Shown: piece after piece, positions 27,086-36,944 of the stretch | Layout of the letters: the number at the start of each line of letters is the position of its first letter | Position numbering within the stretch: position 1 is the first letter of the stretch | Assembly: GCF_002101885.1 (NCBI RefSeq) | Contig: NZ_LQPS01000033.1 | Coordinates: 62,001 to 126,000, forward strand | Direction: 5' to 3' | Length of the DNA stretch: 64,000 nt | From: Mycolicibacter senuensis | Lineage (GTDB): Bacteria; Actinomycetota; Actinomycetes; Mycobacteriales; Mycobacteriaceae | Translations under genes and position numbers: made by a program | Notes under the pieces: model-generated | Databases searched by the model: none | Seen by the model: the letters and a program-made list of their open reading frames with translations, nothing else | What the model was told of the DNA's origin: nothing

Positions 27086-28101
27086 CAGTGCACCTTCTTC
27101 GTGATGGCGGCACGCGCCAACGCGTTGACCACCAGGGTCAGCACGAACAGCACGAGTCCTGCCGCGATGTAGGCGCCGGCCTTGTACTGGTCGTTGAACT
27201 CCGATGCGGTGGCGGCGATCTTGGTGGCGAAGGTGTAGCCGCCGTCGAACAGCGACCAGTTGAACGCCGTCTGGGTGGCCCGCAGAATGATCAGCAACGC
27301 GACCGTCTCACCGAGCGCACGCCCCAGCCCCAGCATGGCGGCGCTGATGTAGCCGGACCGCCCGAAGGGCAGCATCACCACCTTGACCACTTCCCACCGG
27401 GTCGCACCCAGCGCCAGCGCGGCCTCGACCTGGCCGCGCGGGGTCTGGGCCAGCACCTCCCGGGTGACCGCGGTGATGATCGGCAGGATCATCACCGCCA
27501 GCACGATCCCGCCGGTGAAGACGGTGCCGCCGCCGGCCACGGAGGCGTTGCCGGTGGCGAACAGAAAGAATCCGCTGAGGTTGTCGTTGAGCCACTGCGC
27601 CGAGCCCCGCAGCTGCGGCGCCAGCACGTACAGCCCCCAAGCCCCGTAGATGATCGACGGCACGGCCGCCAACAGTTCCACCATGTAGGCGAGCGGTCCG
27701 ACGAGCCGCCGGGGGGCGTACTCGGTGAGGTAGATCGCGACGCCGAGCGCCACCGGCATGGCCAGCAGCAGGGCGAACACCGAGACGAACACCGTCACCT
27801 GCAAGAGCTCCGCGACACCGAAATGCATGGCGGAGGTGTCGGTGGTGACCCAGTTGCCGCCGTAGGTGAAGAAGTTCTCCTTGTTGCGTTGCAGCGCCGG
27901 AATGGCACGCAGCAGCAGGAACCCGCCGACGGCCGTGATCAAGACGATGATCAACACGCCGGAGCCTTCGGCCACCCGCCGGAACAATCGGTCGGTCAGC
28001 GAACCCGTTGCGGAGCGCCTCGTCGGCGGAGTCAGCGGCGACTTGTTGGCCACCGGTGACTCCGCCACGCTGAAACTCGACGACTCGGCGATACTAGACA
28101 C
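27085..28101 (-). CDS. pstC: Phosphate ABC transporter permease PstC
   Basis: The 338-residue inner-membrane protein is a paralog of PstC2. It has a Ser/Pro-rich N-terminal tail of about 45 residues, then a helix (VLIIVLITAVGGFLLL) and the coupling loop [40 protein letters not shown]. It forms the channel with PstA. The annotated GTG sits directly after GAAGGG, so the true start could be slightly further in. Confidence 0.93.
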   Translation of the reverse strand: MSSIAESSSFSVAESPVANKSPLTPPTRRSATGSLTDRLFRRVAEGSGVLIIVLITAVGGFLLLRAIPALQRNKENFFTYGGNWVTTDTSAMHFGVAELLQVTVFVSVFALLLAMPVALGVAIYLTEYAPRRLVGPLAYMVELLAAVPSIIYGAWGLYVLAPQLRGSAQWLNDNLSGFFLFATGNASVAGGGTVFTGGIVLAVMILPIITAVTREVLAQTPRGQVEAALALGATRWEVVKVVMLPFGRSGYISAAMLGLGRALGETVALLIILRATQTAFNWSLFDGGYTFATKIAATASEFNDQYKAGAYIAAGLVLFVLTLVVNALARAAITKKVH

Positions 28102-28122
28102 CCCTTCGGTTGCGCGGTGCCG

Positions 28123-29226
28123 CTACTGAATAGCGTCGATAGCGCTGCTCAGTCGCCGCTTGAGCTGGTCGGGCAACCGGACGTAACCCACGTCCGCCAA
28201 CCCTTCCTGACCGGTGGTCGACGCCGCCCGCAGGAAGGACTTCACGCCCGCCGCCGTGTCCGGGTCGTAGCCCTTGGAGCAGACGATCTCATAGGTCACC
28301 AAGACTAGTGGGTAGGCGGCGGCCTGCTTGGTCCCGTAGAGCGAGCGCAGGTCCAGTCGCATGTCATTGCTGTCCTCGGTCACGAACCCGGCGGACTGGA
28401 TCGCCGCGCCGGCCGCCTCGTCGGTGGCCGCGACCACGCCGGCACCCGAGTCGATCATCGCCGACAGCAGGTTCGCCTGGTCGGCGAAGCCCTTCTCGAC
28501 GTAACCGATGGCGCCCGGCGTGCTCTGCACGGCCTGCACCACCCCGGCCGACTTCTGTGCACCCTCACCGACGCCGCCCTGGAACTCGCTGCCGTCGCCC
28601 CTGGTCCAGGCCTGCGGCGCGGCGGCGCTGAGGTACTTCTGGAAGTTGTCGGTGGTCCCCGAGGAGTCCGACCGATAGATCGGTGTGATGGCGAGCGCCG
28701 GAAGTTCGGCGCCCGGGTTCAGGGCGGTCAGGGCGGGGTCGTCCCAGCTGGTGATCGATCCGCTGAAGATCCGGGCCAGCACGTCGGCGTTGAGCACCAG
28801 GTGCTCGACCCCGTCGAGGTGGTAGGCCATGCTGATCGGGCCGAAGACCAGCGGCAGATGCCAGGCGGGGTTCCCGTCGCAGCGCTCGGCGGCCTGTGCG
28901 ACCTGCGCCTCGCTCAGCGGCGAATCGGACCCGGCGAAGTCGACGTGCCCGGCGATGAACTGCTCCCGGCCCGCACCCGACCCGGTCGGGTTGTACGACA
29001 GGTTCTTGCCGGCGCACTCCTTGCCCCACACCTGGTTGAACACCGCGATGGCGTTCTGTTGGGCCGTTGAGCCCTCGGCGGTCAGCGTGCTCTTGCCGGC
29101 ACACTCGGCGGATCCCGACGCGCCGGCGCCGGCCGCACCACCGGAGTTGTCGTCACTGCCGCACCCGCTCAGTGCCAGCCCCAGGGTCGCCGCCAACAGG
29201 GCAACACCCGCCGTTGTGGGTTTCAT
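28123..29226 (-). CDS. pstS: Phosphate-binding lipoprotein PstS
   Basis: The 367-residue lipoprotein has lipobox LALSGC (Cys near residue 22) and PstS motifs [14 protein letters not shown] and [17 protein letters not shown]. It is the most divergent of the three PstS proteins in the window (AYHLDGVEHLVLNADVLARIFSG). It is the first gene of the pstS-pstC-pstA-phoT operon, with a PHO-type direct repeat about 76 bp upstream, so induction by phosphate starvation through RegX3 is likely. Confidence 0.93.
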   Translation of the reverse strand: MKPTTAGVALLAATLGLALSGCGSDDNSGGAAGAGASGSAECAGKSTLTAEGSTAQQNAIAVFNQVWGKECAGKNLSYNPTGSGAGREQFIAGHVDFAGSDSPLSEAQVAQAAERCDGNPAWHLPLVFGPISMAYHLDGVEHLVLNADVLARIFSGSITSWDDPALTALNPGAELPALAITPIYRSDSSGTTDNFQKYLSAAAPQAWTRGDGSEFQGGVGEGAQKSAGVVQAVQSTPGAIGYVEKGFADQANLLSAMIDSGAGVVAATDEAAGAAIQSAGFVTEDSNDMRLDLRSLYGTKQAAAYPLVLVTYEIVCSKGYDPDTAAGVKSFLRAASTTGQEGLADVGYVRLPDQLKRRLSSAIDAIQ

Positions 29227-29301
29227 CGCTCCTCGCTTCCTCGCTCAGGTTCAAATCCCCCCGGAACGTATGCGGCACTCATGGATGGGAACCGCATGGC
29301 A

Positions 29302-29319
29302 GGTGAACGCGCGGTGAAT
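29302..29319 (-). promoter_or_regulatory. PHO/RegX3-type box upstream of pstS
   Basis: On the minus strand ATTCACC-GCGC-GTTCACC forms two seven-base repeats with an exact 11-bp period, 76 bp before the pstS start. GTTCACC direct repeats with this spacing are the known binding pattern of PhoP in Streptomyces and resemble RegX3 sites in mycobacteria. Confidence 0.65.
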
Positions 29320-29333
29320 AGATCGCCGCCCGG

Positions 29334-31039
<1,706 letters not shown>

Positions 31040-31099
31040 CGTGGCCCTCCAGCGTCCCAGGTGATCTAACGATAGCGTGCGACCTGCCAGAATGACCGG

Positions 31100-31891
31100 G
31101 TGCGCAGGGTGCTTATCGGGATATCGGCCGTGATCGCGGCGGTGGCGGTCGCAGCTGGCGGGGTCGATTTCGGGACCAGCGTCTACGCCGAATACCAGTT
31201 GTCCCGGGCGGTGCGCCGGGCCACCGACCTCGGATCCGATCCCTTCGTCGCGATCCTCGGGTTCCCGTTCATCCCGCAGGCACGGCGGGACCACTACGAC
31301 GAAGTGGAGATCAAAGCCCCTGCCGTCGAACAGCCGATGGTCGGCAAGGCGATGCTGGAGGCCACCATGCATTCCGTCGACCTGAGCGAGGCGTCGTGGC
31401 GATTCCGGCCGGGCGCCAAGATCTCGGTCGCCAAACTGGAGAGCCGGATCATCATCGGCTCGGTGTACCTGGGGCGCTATCTGGGCATCCGCGATCTGAT
31501 GGTGGAGGCGCCGCCGAACGAGACCAACGACGCCACCGGCGGCACCACCGAGTCGGGGATCTCCAGCAATCACGGCCTGGTGTTCACCGGCACGCCGGCC
31601 GGCTACGGCAAGCGGGTGAGCGTGGCGGTGGACCTGTCGGTCGGCGGCGCCGACCACAGCACGCTGGTGATCACCCCGACCGGAGTGCTCACCGGCCCGG
31701 ACACCGCCGACCAGCACGTGCCGGACGACCAGCGGGCCGCGGTGCTGGCGGCGTTCCACGGCAGCGTGCCGCAGCAGCGACTGCCGTTCGGGCTGGTGCC
31801 CACCAGCCAGGGCGCCCGCGGCTCCGATGTGATCATCGAGGGCATCGCCGAGGACATGACCGTCACCCTGCCGGAGTTCCGCCCGCGGTGA
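31100..31891 (+). CDS. lmeA: LmeA, lipomannan elongation factor (DUF2993)
   Basis: The 263-residue protein has an N-terminal signal or anchor helix ([22 protein letters not shown]) and a DUF2993 lipid-binding fold ([30 protein letters not shown]). Its position between glnR and thiX matches Rv0817c, whose M. smegmatis counterpart LmeA is a periplasmic protein that maintains the mannosyltransferase needed for full-length lipomannan. The GTG start may be leaderless (CAGAAT six bases upstream). It overlaps the next gene by four bases. Confidence 0.85.
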   Translation: MRRVLIGISAVIAAVAVAAGGVDFGTSVYAEYQLSRAVRRATDLGSDPFVAILGFPFIPQARRDHYDEVEIKAPAVEQPMVGKAMLEATMHSVDLSEASWRFRPGAKISVAKLESRIIIGSVYLGRYLGIRDLMVEAPPNETNDATGGTTESGISSNHGLVFTGTPAGYGKRVSVAVDLSVGGADHSTLVITPTGVLTGPDTADQHVPDDQRAAVLAAFHGSVPQQRLPFGLVPTSQGARGSDVIIEGIAEDMTVTLPEFRPR

Positions 31892-32310
31892 GCGTGCTCG
31901 CGATACTCACCGGCCTGCTGCTGGCGGGCGTGATCGGGTGGCGGATGTGCCGGCGGGCGGGGCTGCCCGAGGCCGTGGCGGCCACGGCCTGGGGGACCGG
32001 CACCGACGACGGCGGCGGGGCTGCGTTTCTCGGGTTGCCGCCCGGCGGCCCGGCGGTGGTGCATTTCTCCGCGCCGTGGTGCGGGCCCTGTGCCGCGGCG
32101 CGGCGGGTGGTCGAGGCGGTCTGCGACGATCTCGGCGTCGCACACCGCGAAGTCGACATCGATGCGAACCCCGCTGCGGCGCGACGGTTCTCGGTGCTGT
32201 CGTTGCCCACCACGCTGATCTTCGACGCCGAGGGCCGGCAGCGTTACCGGGCCGCAGGTGTGCCGACGACGGCTGTGCTGCGGTCGGCGCTGGAGCAGTT
32301 ATTGGCTTGA
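31888..32310 (+). CDS. thiX: Membrane-anchored thioredoxin-like protein ThiX
   Basis: The 140-residue protein starts at a GTG overlapping the lmeA stop. It has one N-terminal helix ([16 protein letters not shown]) and a thioredoxin fold with active site WCGPC near residue 65, plus the cis-proline segment SLPTTLIF. It should act as a thiol-disulfide exchanger facing the cell envelope. It corresponds to Rv0816c. A larger ORF running through lmeA in the same frame is an artefact. Confidence 0.88.
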   Translation: MSVLAILTGLLLAGVIGWRMCRRAGLPEAVAATAWGTGTDDGGGAAFLGLPPGGPAVVHFSAPWCGPCAAARRVVEAVCDDLGVAHREVDIDANPAAARRFSVLSLPTTLIFDAEGRQRYRAAGVPTTAVLRSALEQLLA

Positions 32311-32326
32311 ACGCCCCCGCATTGGG

Positions 32327-32339
32327 TAGGCTGTTCGTC
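32327..32339 (+). promoter_or_regulatory. Leaderless promoter of the polycysteine leader ORF
   Basis: TAGGCT (32327-32332) is followed by seven bases and then the GTG at 32340. This is the -10 spacing expected for a leaderless mycobacterial transcript. Confidence 0.7.
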
Positions 32340-32429
32340 GTGTTCGCCCGCCTTGAGCTTGTGCTCACCAAGCGTCGCGCAGTCGATCTGTGCCGCACCG
32401 CGGGCTGCTGCTGTTGTCGCTGTCGCTGA
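32340..32429 (+). CDS. Polycysteine leaderless leader peptide (cysteine-responsive attenuator) of cysA2
   Basis: The 29-residue peptide starts at a GTG and ends ...AGCCCCRCR, with six Cys codons in its last twelve. It lies upstream of cysA2 and sseC2. Leaderless polycysteine sORFs at this locus are known in mycobacteria to act as attenuators: with enough cysteinyl-tRNA they are translated quickly and downstream sulfur genes are repressed; when cysteine is short, ribosomes stall and the operon is expressed. The match in position, composition and promoter is direct; the function is taken from that work. Confidence 0.85.
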   Translation: MFARLELVLTKRRAVDLCRTAGCCCCRCR

Positions 32430-32523
32430 GTCGCCGCGTTCTCGCGTCGCTCTGGGAGCCGCCCGGTGAATCCGTGGCATGTCTCCATCCAGCCATTTGC
32501 CACGACAGCCAGGGAGCAACACC

Positions 32524-32685
32524 ATGCCGGACACCGCATCCGACACCGGGCGGGTAGGCGTCCGGGCAATCTCCGGTTTCGCCGCCTCCCGGGTGGTGAG
32601 TGCAGTTGCGCGGGCGCCCGCCGGTGGCATGACCGCAGCGGCTGCCCCGACTCACCGAAAGGATGTCCGCCATGGCTCGCTCTGA
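32524..32685 (+). CDS. Possible small protein between leader peptide and cysA2
   Basis: A 53-residue ORF (MPDTASDTGRVGVRAISGF...) begins at an ATG 11 bases after AGGGAG and overlaps the cysA2 start by 14 bases. No domain is recognised. It is rich in Ala, Arg and Val, and its C-terminal part is probably constrained only by the overlapping cysA2 start. A small gene at this place is annotated in some mycobacteria. It may be a real ORF or a translated spacer of the attenuator. Confidence 0.4.
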   Translation: MPDTASDTGRVGVRAISGFAASRVVSAVARAPAGGMTAAAAPTHRKDVRHGSL

Positions 32686-33505
32686 CGTCCTGGTCTCCAC
32701 CGACTGGGCCGAGAGCAATCTCGACGCGCCGGACACCGTCTTCGCCGAAGTCGACGAGGACACCAGCGTCTACAACACCAACCACATCCCGGGCGCGATC
32801 CGACTGGACTGGCGAACGGACCTGCAGGACCCGGTCCGTCGCGATGTGGTCGACGCCGCCGGATTCTCCAAGCTGCTCTCCGAACGCGGTATCGCCAACG
32901 ACGACACGGTGATCCTCTACGGCGGCAACAACAACTGGTTCGCGGCGTTCGCCTACTGGTACTTCAAGCTCTACGGCCACGAATCGGTCAAACTGCTCGA
33001 CGGTGGCCGCAAGAAGTGGGAGCTCGAGGGGCGCCCGCTCTCCGGTGAGCAGGTCACCCGGCCGGCCACGTCCTACACCGCCAAGCCGCTGGACGAGTCG
33101 TTGCGGGCGCGGCGCGACGAGGTGATCGCCGCGATCAACACCAAGAACCTCATCGACGTGCGCTCCCCGGAGGAGTTCTCCGGCAAGATCCTGGCCCCGG
33201 CGCACCTGCCCCAGGAGCAGAGCCAGCAGCGCGGCCACATCCCCAGCGCGATCAACGTGCCGTGGAGCCGCACCGCCAACGAGGACGGCACCTTCCGCTC
33301 CGACGAGGAGCTGGCCAAGTTGTACGCCGACGCCGGCCTGGACGGCGAGAAGGAGACCATCGCGTACTGCCGGATCGGTGAGCGCTCCTCGCACACCTGG
33401 TTCGTGCTGCACGAACTTCTCGGTCACCGGAATGTCAAGAACTACGACGGCAGTTGGATGGAATACGGCTCCCTGGTGGGCGCCTCGATCGAATTGGGAA
33501 GCTGA
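32672..33505 (+). CDS. cysA2: Thiosulfate sulfurtransferase CysA2 (rhodanese)
   Basis: The 277-residue protein has two rhodanese domains. The C-terminal one carries the active-site loop CRIGERSSHTWF with catalytic Cys near residue 233. The N-terminal one has TDWAESNLDAPDTVFAEVDED. It transfers sulfur from thiosulfate to thiol or cyanide acceptors. ATG 32672 follows AAAGGA by eight bases and is preferred to the longer frame. It corresponds to Rv0815c and is co-directional with sseC2 immediately downstream, under the polycysteine leader. Confidence 0.94.
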   Translation: MARSDVLVSTDWAESNLDAPDTVFAEVDEDTSVYNTNHIPGAIRLDWRTDLQDPVRRDVVDAAGFSKLLSERGIANDDTVILYGGNNNWFAAFAYWYFKLYGHESVKLLDGGRKKWELEGRPLSGEQVTRPATSYTAKPLDESLRARRDEVIAAINTKNLIDVRSPEEFSGKILAPAHLPQEQSQQRGHIPSAINVPWSRTANEDGTFRSDEELAKLYADAGLDGEKETIAYCRIGERSSHTWFVLHELLGHRNVKNYDGSWMEYGSLVGASIELGS

Positions 33506-33506
33506 T

Positions 33507-33809
33507 ATGTGCTCTGGACCGAAACAAGGACTGGTCTTGCCGGCCAACGTCGACCTGGCCAAGGAGACGGTGATCACCGGCCGCGTGGTGGACAGCTCCG
33601 GTGCGACCGTCGGGGGCGCCTTCGTGCGACTGCTGGACTCCTCCGACGAATTCACCGCCGAGGTGGTCGCATCGGCGACCGGCGACTTCCGGTTCTTCGC
33701 CGCACCGGGCCTGTGGACGGTGCGAGCACTGTCCACGGCGGGCAACGGTGACGCCGTGGTGTCACCGTCGGGCGCCGGCCTCCACGAGGTCGACATCAAA
33801 GTCGCCTGA
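33507..33809 (+). CDS. sseC2: SseC2, DUF1416 protein
   Basis: The 100-residue protein starts MCSGPKQGLVLPANVDLAKE and has a beta-sandwich-like pattern (VITGRVVDSSGATVGGAFVRLLDSS). It corresponds to Rv0814c, a conserved sulfur-metabolism-associated protein of unknown biochemical role that always accompanies cysA2. The start lies one base after the cysA2 stop. It has a single Cys at position 2. Confidence 0.9.
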   Translation: MCSGPKQGLVLPANVDLAKETVITGRVVDSSGATVGGAFVRLLDSSDEFTAEVVASATGDFRFFAAPGLWTVRALSTAGNGDAVVSPSGAGLHEVDIKVA

Positions 33810-33832
33810 CGGCTCGCGATAGACTTCCCCTC

Positions 33833-33931
33833 GTGGTGCTGTTCTTCGAGTTCTTGCTGGTGGCGGCTACGGGCCTGATCACCTGGTTCGCGCTGTACAC
33901 GCTGTACCGGCTGATCACCGACGAGATGTGA
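33833..33931 (+). CDS. Small single-pass membrane protein, leaderless
   Basis: This 32-residue ORF ([18 protein letters not shown]...ITDEM) is one hydrophobic helix ending in a short charged tail. TAGACT (33820-33825) is followed by seven bases and its GTG start, so it is predicted leaderless. Its TGA overlaps the GTG start of the next gene (GTGA), coupling translation of the two. Similar tiny hydrophobic ORFs appear to occur at this locus in other mycobacteria, but I cannot verify this here. Function is unknown. Confidence 0.7.
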   Translation: MVLFFEFLLVAATGLITWFALYTLYRLITDEM

Positions 33932-34614
33932 GCGCCTCAGGCGGTGGCGCGCAGGGCGCCGGCGAACGTCCGGTCATCCCCGGTTCCGGTGACCGTGCGA
34001 TAGCCGCGGCCGCCGAACGGGCCGGCCAGACCGCGTCGCGCAACCTCCCGGTCTTCGACGACCTTCCGGTCAGCGACACGGCCAACCTGCGCGAAGGCGC
34101 CGATCTGCACGACGCCCTGCTGGCACTGCTGCCGTTGGTCGGGGTGTGGCGCGGTGAAGGCGTGGGCCACCGTGCGCACGGCGACTACCGGTTCGGCCAG
34201 CAGATCGTGGTCTCCCACGACGGGGGCGACTACCTGAACTGGGAGGCGCGGTCGTGGCCGCTCGATGATGCCGGCGAGCCCACCGGGCCGGCCCTGCGCG
34301 AAACCGGCTTCTGGCGGTTCAGCGCCGATCCCGACGATCCGGCGGAGTCCCAGGCGGTCGAACTGCTGTTGGCGCACGCGGTCGGCTACGTGGAGCTGTT
34401 CTACGGGCGCCCGCACGGCCCGGCGTCCTGGGAGTTGGTCACCGATGCGCTGGCGCGCACCAAGTCGGCGGGACCGGCTGCCGTGATGGGCGCAGCCAAA
34501 CGGCTTTACGGCATCGTCGAAGACGGCGACCTGGCCTACGTGGAGGAGCGGGTGGACGCCGACGGCGAACTGGTGCCGCACCTTTCGGCGCGGTTGGCCC
34601 GCTTCGTCGGCTGA
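33928..34614 (+). CDS. Nitrobindin-like heme/fatty-acid-binding beta-barrel protein (Rv0813c type)
   Basis: The 228-residue protein contains the nitrobindin GxWxGxG signature (GVWRGEGVG near residue 73) and a beta-barrel pattern through [10 protein letters not shown] and [20 protein letters not shown]. Rv0813c has a fatty-acid-binding-protein-like fold, and the wider family can bind ferric heme and detoxify peroxynitrite. The first 50 residues are low-complexity. The GTG start overlaps the stop of the small membrane protein, so the two form one transcript. Confidence 0.88.
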   Translation: MSASGGGAQGAGERPVIPGSGDRAIAAAAERAGQTASRNLPVFDDLPVSDTANLREGADLHDALLALLPLVGVWRGEGVGHRAHGDYRFGQQIVVSHDGGDYLNWEARSWPLDDAGEPTGPALRETGFWRFSADPDDPAESQAVELLLAHAVGYVELFYGRPHGPASWELVTDALARTKSAGPAAVMGAAKRLYGIVEDGDLAYVEERVDADGELVPHLSARLARFVG

Positions 34615-34626
34615 TCGGCCGCGGCG

Positions 34627-35493
34627 TCAATGGCCGATGGCGCGATCCACCAGCCTGCTGAACTCTTCGCCGGGCACTCTCGGGTTGAGCACCCGACCGT
34701 CCAGGGTGTTCACCCGGGCAGCCAGCGTGATGCTTGAGACCAGCCAGATGTCTTGTGCGGCAACAAGGTCCGTGGCACGCAGCGGCACGTACTCGCAACG
34801 GTAGCCCGCGCCGCGGGCCACCTCGAACAGTGCCTCGGCGGTGGTGCCGCGCAGGATCGGCTGCGATGACGGCGGGGTGATCAGCCGGCCGGGTTCCACC
34901 AGGATGACGGTGGAGCGCGGGCCCTCCAGGACGAAACCGTCGGAGCTGACGAAGATCACGTCGTCGGCGCCCTGCTTGGCGGCGTGGCGCAACGCGGCCA
35001 TGTTGACCGCATAGGACAGGGTCTTGGCGCCGGCCAGCAGCCACGGCATCGGCTCGCCCTGCGCCGGCATGCCGCGGTCCAGGGTCAGCGCCGCCACACC
35101 CGCTCGCCGTGCCGCGGTGATGCGAGCCGGCAGCGGGGTGATCATCACGTATGCGGTCGGCTGCGGGTCGTTCTGGGAGTCACTTTCCCGGCCGCGGCTG
35201 TAGATCAGCCGCAGCGCCCCCTCGCCGGCCGCCGTCCACTGCCGCACCGCCGTGTCGATGGCACCGCGCCACTCGCCCAGGTCCGGCGCGGGCAGATCCA
35301 TCAGTTCGGCCGAGCGGGCCAACCGCTGCAGATGGGCGTCGAGCAGACAGACCGAACCGTCGCGCACCAGCAGCGTTTCGAAGACCCCGTCGCCGCGCAA
35401 TACCGCCAGGTCGTCCGCGTGCAACAACGGGTGGTGTGCGGCCACCGGGCCACCGCCCACGGTGACGATGGTCACGGCAGGATCGGCGGGCAT
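34627..35493 (-). CDS. pabC: 4-amino-4-deoxychorismate lyase PabC (PLP class IV)
   Basis: The 288-residue class IV aminotransferase-fold enzyme has GDGVFETLLVRDG near residue 34, the PLP lysine in AGAKTLSYAVNM near residue 154, and DDVIFVSSDGFVLEGPRSTV. It releases p-aminobenzoate from aminodeoxychorismate for folate synthesis; D-amino-acid transaminase activity is the family alternative. It corresponds to Rv0812. The start is divergent from the YgfZ-like gene, with TACGCT eight bases upstream, compatible with a leaderless start. Confidence 0.85.
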   Translation of the reverse strand: MPADPAVTIVTVGGGPVAAHHPLLHADDLAVLRGDGVFETLLVRDGSVCLLDAHLQRLARSAELMDLPAPDLGEWRGAIDTAVRQWTAAGEGALRLIYSRGRESDSQNDPQPTAYVMITPLPARITAARRAGVAALTLDRGMPAQGEPMPWLLAGAKTLSYAVNMAALRHAAKQGADDVIFVSSDGFVLEGPRSTVILVEPGRLITPPSSQPILRGTTAEALFEVARGAGYRCEYVPLRATDLVAAQDIWLVSSITLAARVNTLDGRVLNPRVPGEEFSRLVDRAIGH

Positions 35494-35528
35494 GGACCCT
35501 GAGCGTAGCGGCTCCGTAGAGTCGACAT
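35494..35528. promoter_or_regulatory. Compact divergent promoter, pabC / ygfZ-like gene
   Basis: Only 35 bp separate the two starts. TAGAGT (35517-35522) lies six bases before the GTG of the forward gene, and TACGCT on the minus strand lies eight bases before the pabC ATG. Both genes could be leaderless. Confidence 0.5.
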
Positions 35529-36608
35529 GTGTCCGCCGTCCCCGCCCCCGAAGCCGGGCCCGACGCCGGTGCGATCTGGCACTACGGCGATCCGTTCGGC
35601 GAACAGCGCAGCGCCCAATCCGAGGCCGTCCTGGTGGACCGGTCCCATCGCGCCGTGCTCACCGTGAGCGGCCCGGAGCGCCGGACGTGGCTGCACACGC
35701 TGTGCACCCAGCACGTCGCCGAGCTGCCCGAGGGCGCCACTACCGAGAACCTGACCCTGGACGGCAAGGGCCGCATCACCAATCACTGGGTGCAGACCGA
35801 ACTGGGCGGGCGCACCTACCTCGACACCGAGCCTTGGCTGGGCGAACCGCTGACCGACCACCTTCGCAAGATGGTGTTCTGGGCCGACGTGACGATCGAG
35901 CCGGCCGATCTCGCGGTGCTGTCACTGCTGGGCCCCCGCGTCACCGACCCTGCGGTGCTCGACGCACTGGGTGTGGCCGCACCGCCCGGGGCGGCTGCGG
36001 TGGCGTTCGCAGACTCCGCCGGCTTCGTGCGCCGCGGCCCCGGCGAGCACACGCTGGACGTGCTGGTGCCGCGCGCCGAGAAGGGCAACTGGCAGCGTCG
36101 GCTGACACGGGCCGGGGTGAAGCCGGCCGGTATCTGGGCCTACGAGGCCCAGCGGGTGGCGGCGCGGCGGCCGCGGCTGGGATTGGACACCGACGAGCGC
36201 GGCATCCCGCACGAGCTGAACTGGATCGGCGGCCCCGGCGCCGGCGCGGTGCACCTGGACAAGGGTTGCTACAGCGGACAGGAGACGGTGGCGCGGGTAC
36301 ACAACCTGGGCAAACCGCCCCGGATGCTGGTGCTGCTGCATCTGGACGGATCGGTGGACCGGCCCTCGACCGGCGATCCGATCACCGCCGGCGGACGCCC
36401 GGTGGGCCGGCTGGGCACGGTGGTGGACCACTTCGAGCTGGGCCCGATCGCGCTGGCACTGCTCAAGCGCGGGCTGCCGGCCGAGACGCCCCTGTCGACC
36501 GGGCCGGACGGGGAAGTCAGCGCGGTGATCGACGCCGAATCGATGCCGCCGCCGGACGCGCCGGGAGCGGGTCGGGTCGCCGTCGACCGACTGCGCGGCC
36601 GGGCCTGA
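35529..36608 (+). CDS. YgfZ/GcvT-like folate-binding protein
   Basis: The 359-residue protein has the YgfZ signature KGCYSGQETVARVHNLG near residue 245, preceded by a GcvT-like barrel (VLVDRSHRAVLTVSGPERRTWLHTLCTQHV). YgfZ proteins use folate and assist iron-sulfur cluster assembly or repair and tRNA modification. It corresponds to Rv0811c. The start GTG at 35529 has no RBS and is predicted leaderless. Confidence 0.88.
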   Translation: MSAVPAPEAGPDAGAIWHYGDPFGEQRSAQSEAVLVDRSHRAVLTVSGPERRTWLHTLCTQHVAELPEGATTENLTLDGKGRITNHWVQTELGGRTYLDTEPWLGEPLTDHLRKMVFWADVTIEPADLAVLSLLGPRVTDPAVLDALGVAAPPGAAAVAFADSAGFVRRGPGEHTLDVLVPRAEKGNWQRRLTRAGVKPAGIWAYEAQRVAARRPRLGLDTDERGIPHELNWIGGPGAGAVHLDKGCYSGQETVARVHNLGKPPRMLVLLHLDGSVDRPSTGDPITAGGRPVGRLGTVVDHFELGPIALALLKRGLPAETPLSTGPDGEVSAVIDAESMPPPDAPGAGRVAVDRLRGRA

Positions 36609-36705
36609 TCCCGGAGTTGACGGGCGTCACACCTCACAGGCCAGGTCGGCAGTCGCGCGCGCGGCACGGTAAGCTGTCGGCAGGACAATAAACACACTCA
36701 GATCG

Positions 36706-36733
36706 GAGCCGCCTGCTCGTTGGGGCCGCTCCG
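36706..36733 (+). other. Hairpin in the 5' region of the DUF3073 gene
   Basis: CGGAGC (36706-36711) and GCTCCG (36728-36733) can pair around a 16-base loop. TAAGCT at 36670-36675 is a plausible -10, giving a long 5' leader that ends in GAGGGGG followed by CCCCCC just before the ATG. That run could pair over the ribosome-binding site. Confidence 0.35.
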
Positions 36734-36756
36734 TTATTGCGCGAGGGGGTCCCCCC

Positions 36757-36921
36757 ATGGGCCGCGGCCGGGCTAAGGCGAAGCAGACCAAGGTTGCTCG
36801 TGAGCTCAAATACAGCTCACCGACGACTGATTTCAGCCAGCTACAACGTGAGCTGGCTGGGTCTGACAAATCCAACCACGACGGCGACGACTCGTGGAGC
36901 GACGACGACTGGCGTCGCTGA
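36757..36921 (+). CDS. Small conserved DUF3073 protein (Rv0810c type)
   Basis: The 54-residue protein starts MGRGRAKAKQTKVARELKYS and ends in an acidic, Trp-containing tail (DSWSDDDWRR). A basic N-terminus and acidic C-terminus are characteristic of the DUF3073 family, conserved in actinobacteria and of unknown function. It is encoded opposite purM and ends 23 bases from it. The ATG follows GAGGGGG. Confidence 0.85.
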   Translation: MGRGRAKAKQTKVARELKYSSPTTDFSQLQRELAGSDKSNHDGDDSWSDDDWRR

Positions 36922-36944
36922 CCACTGCGGCATAGCGCCCGGCG

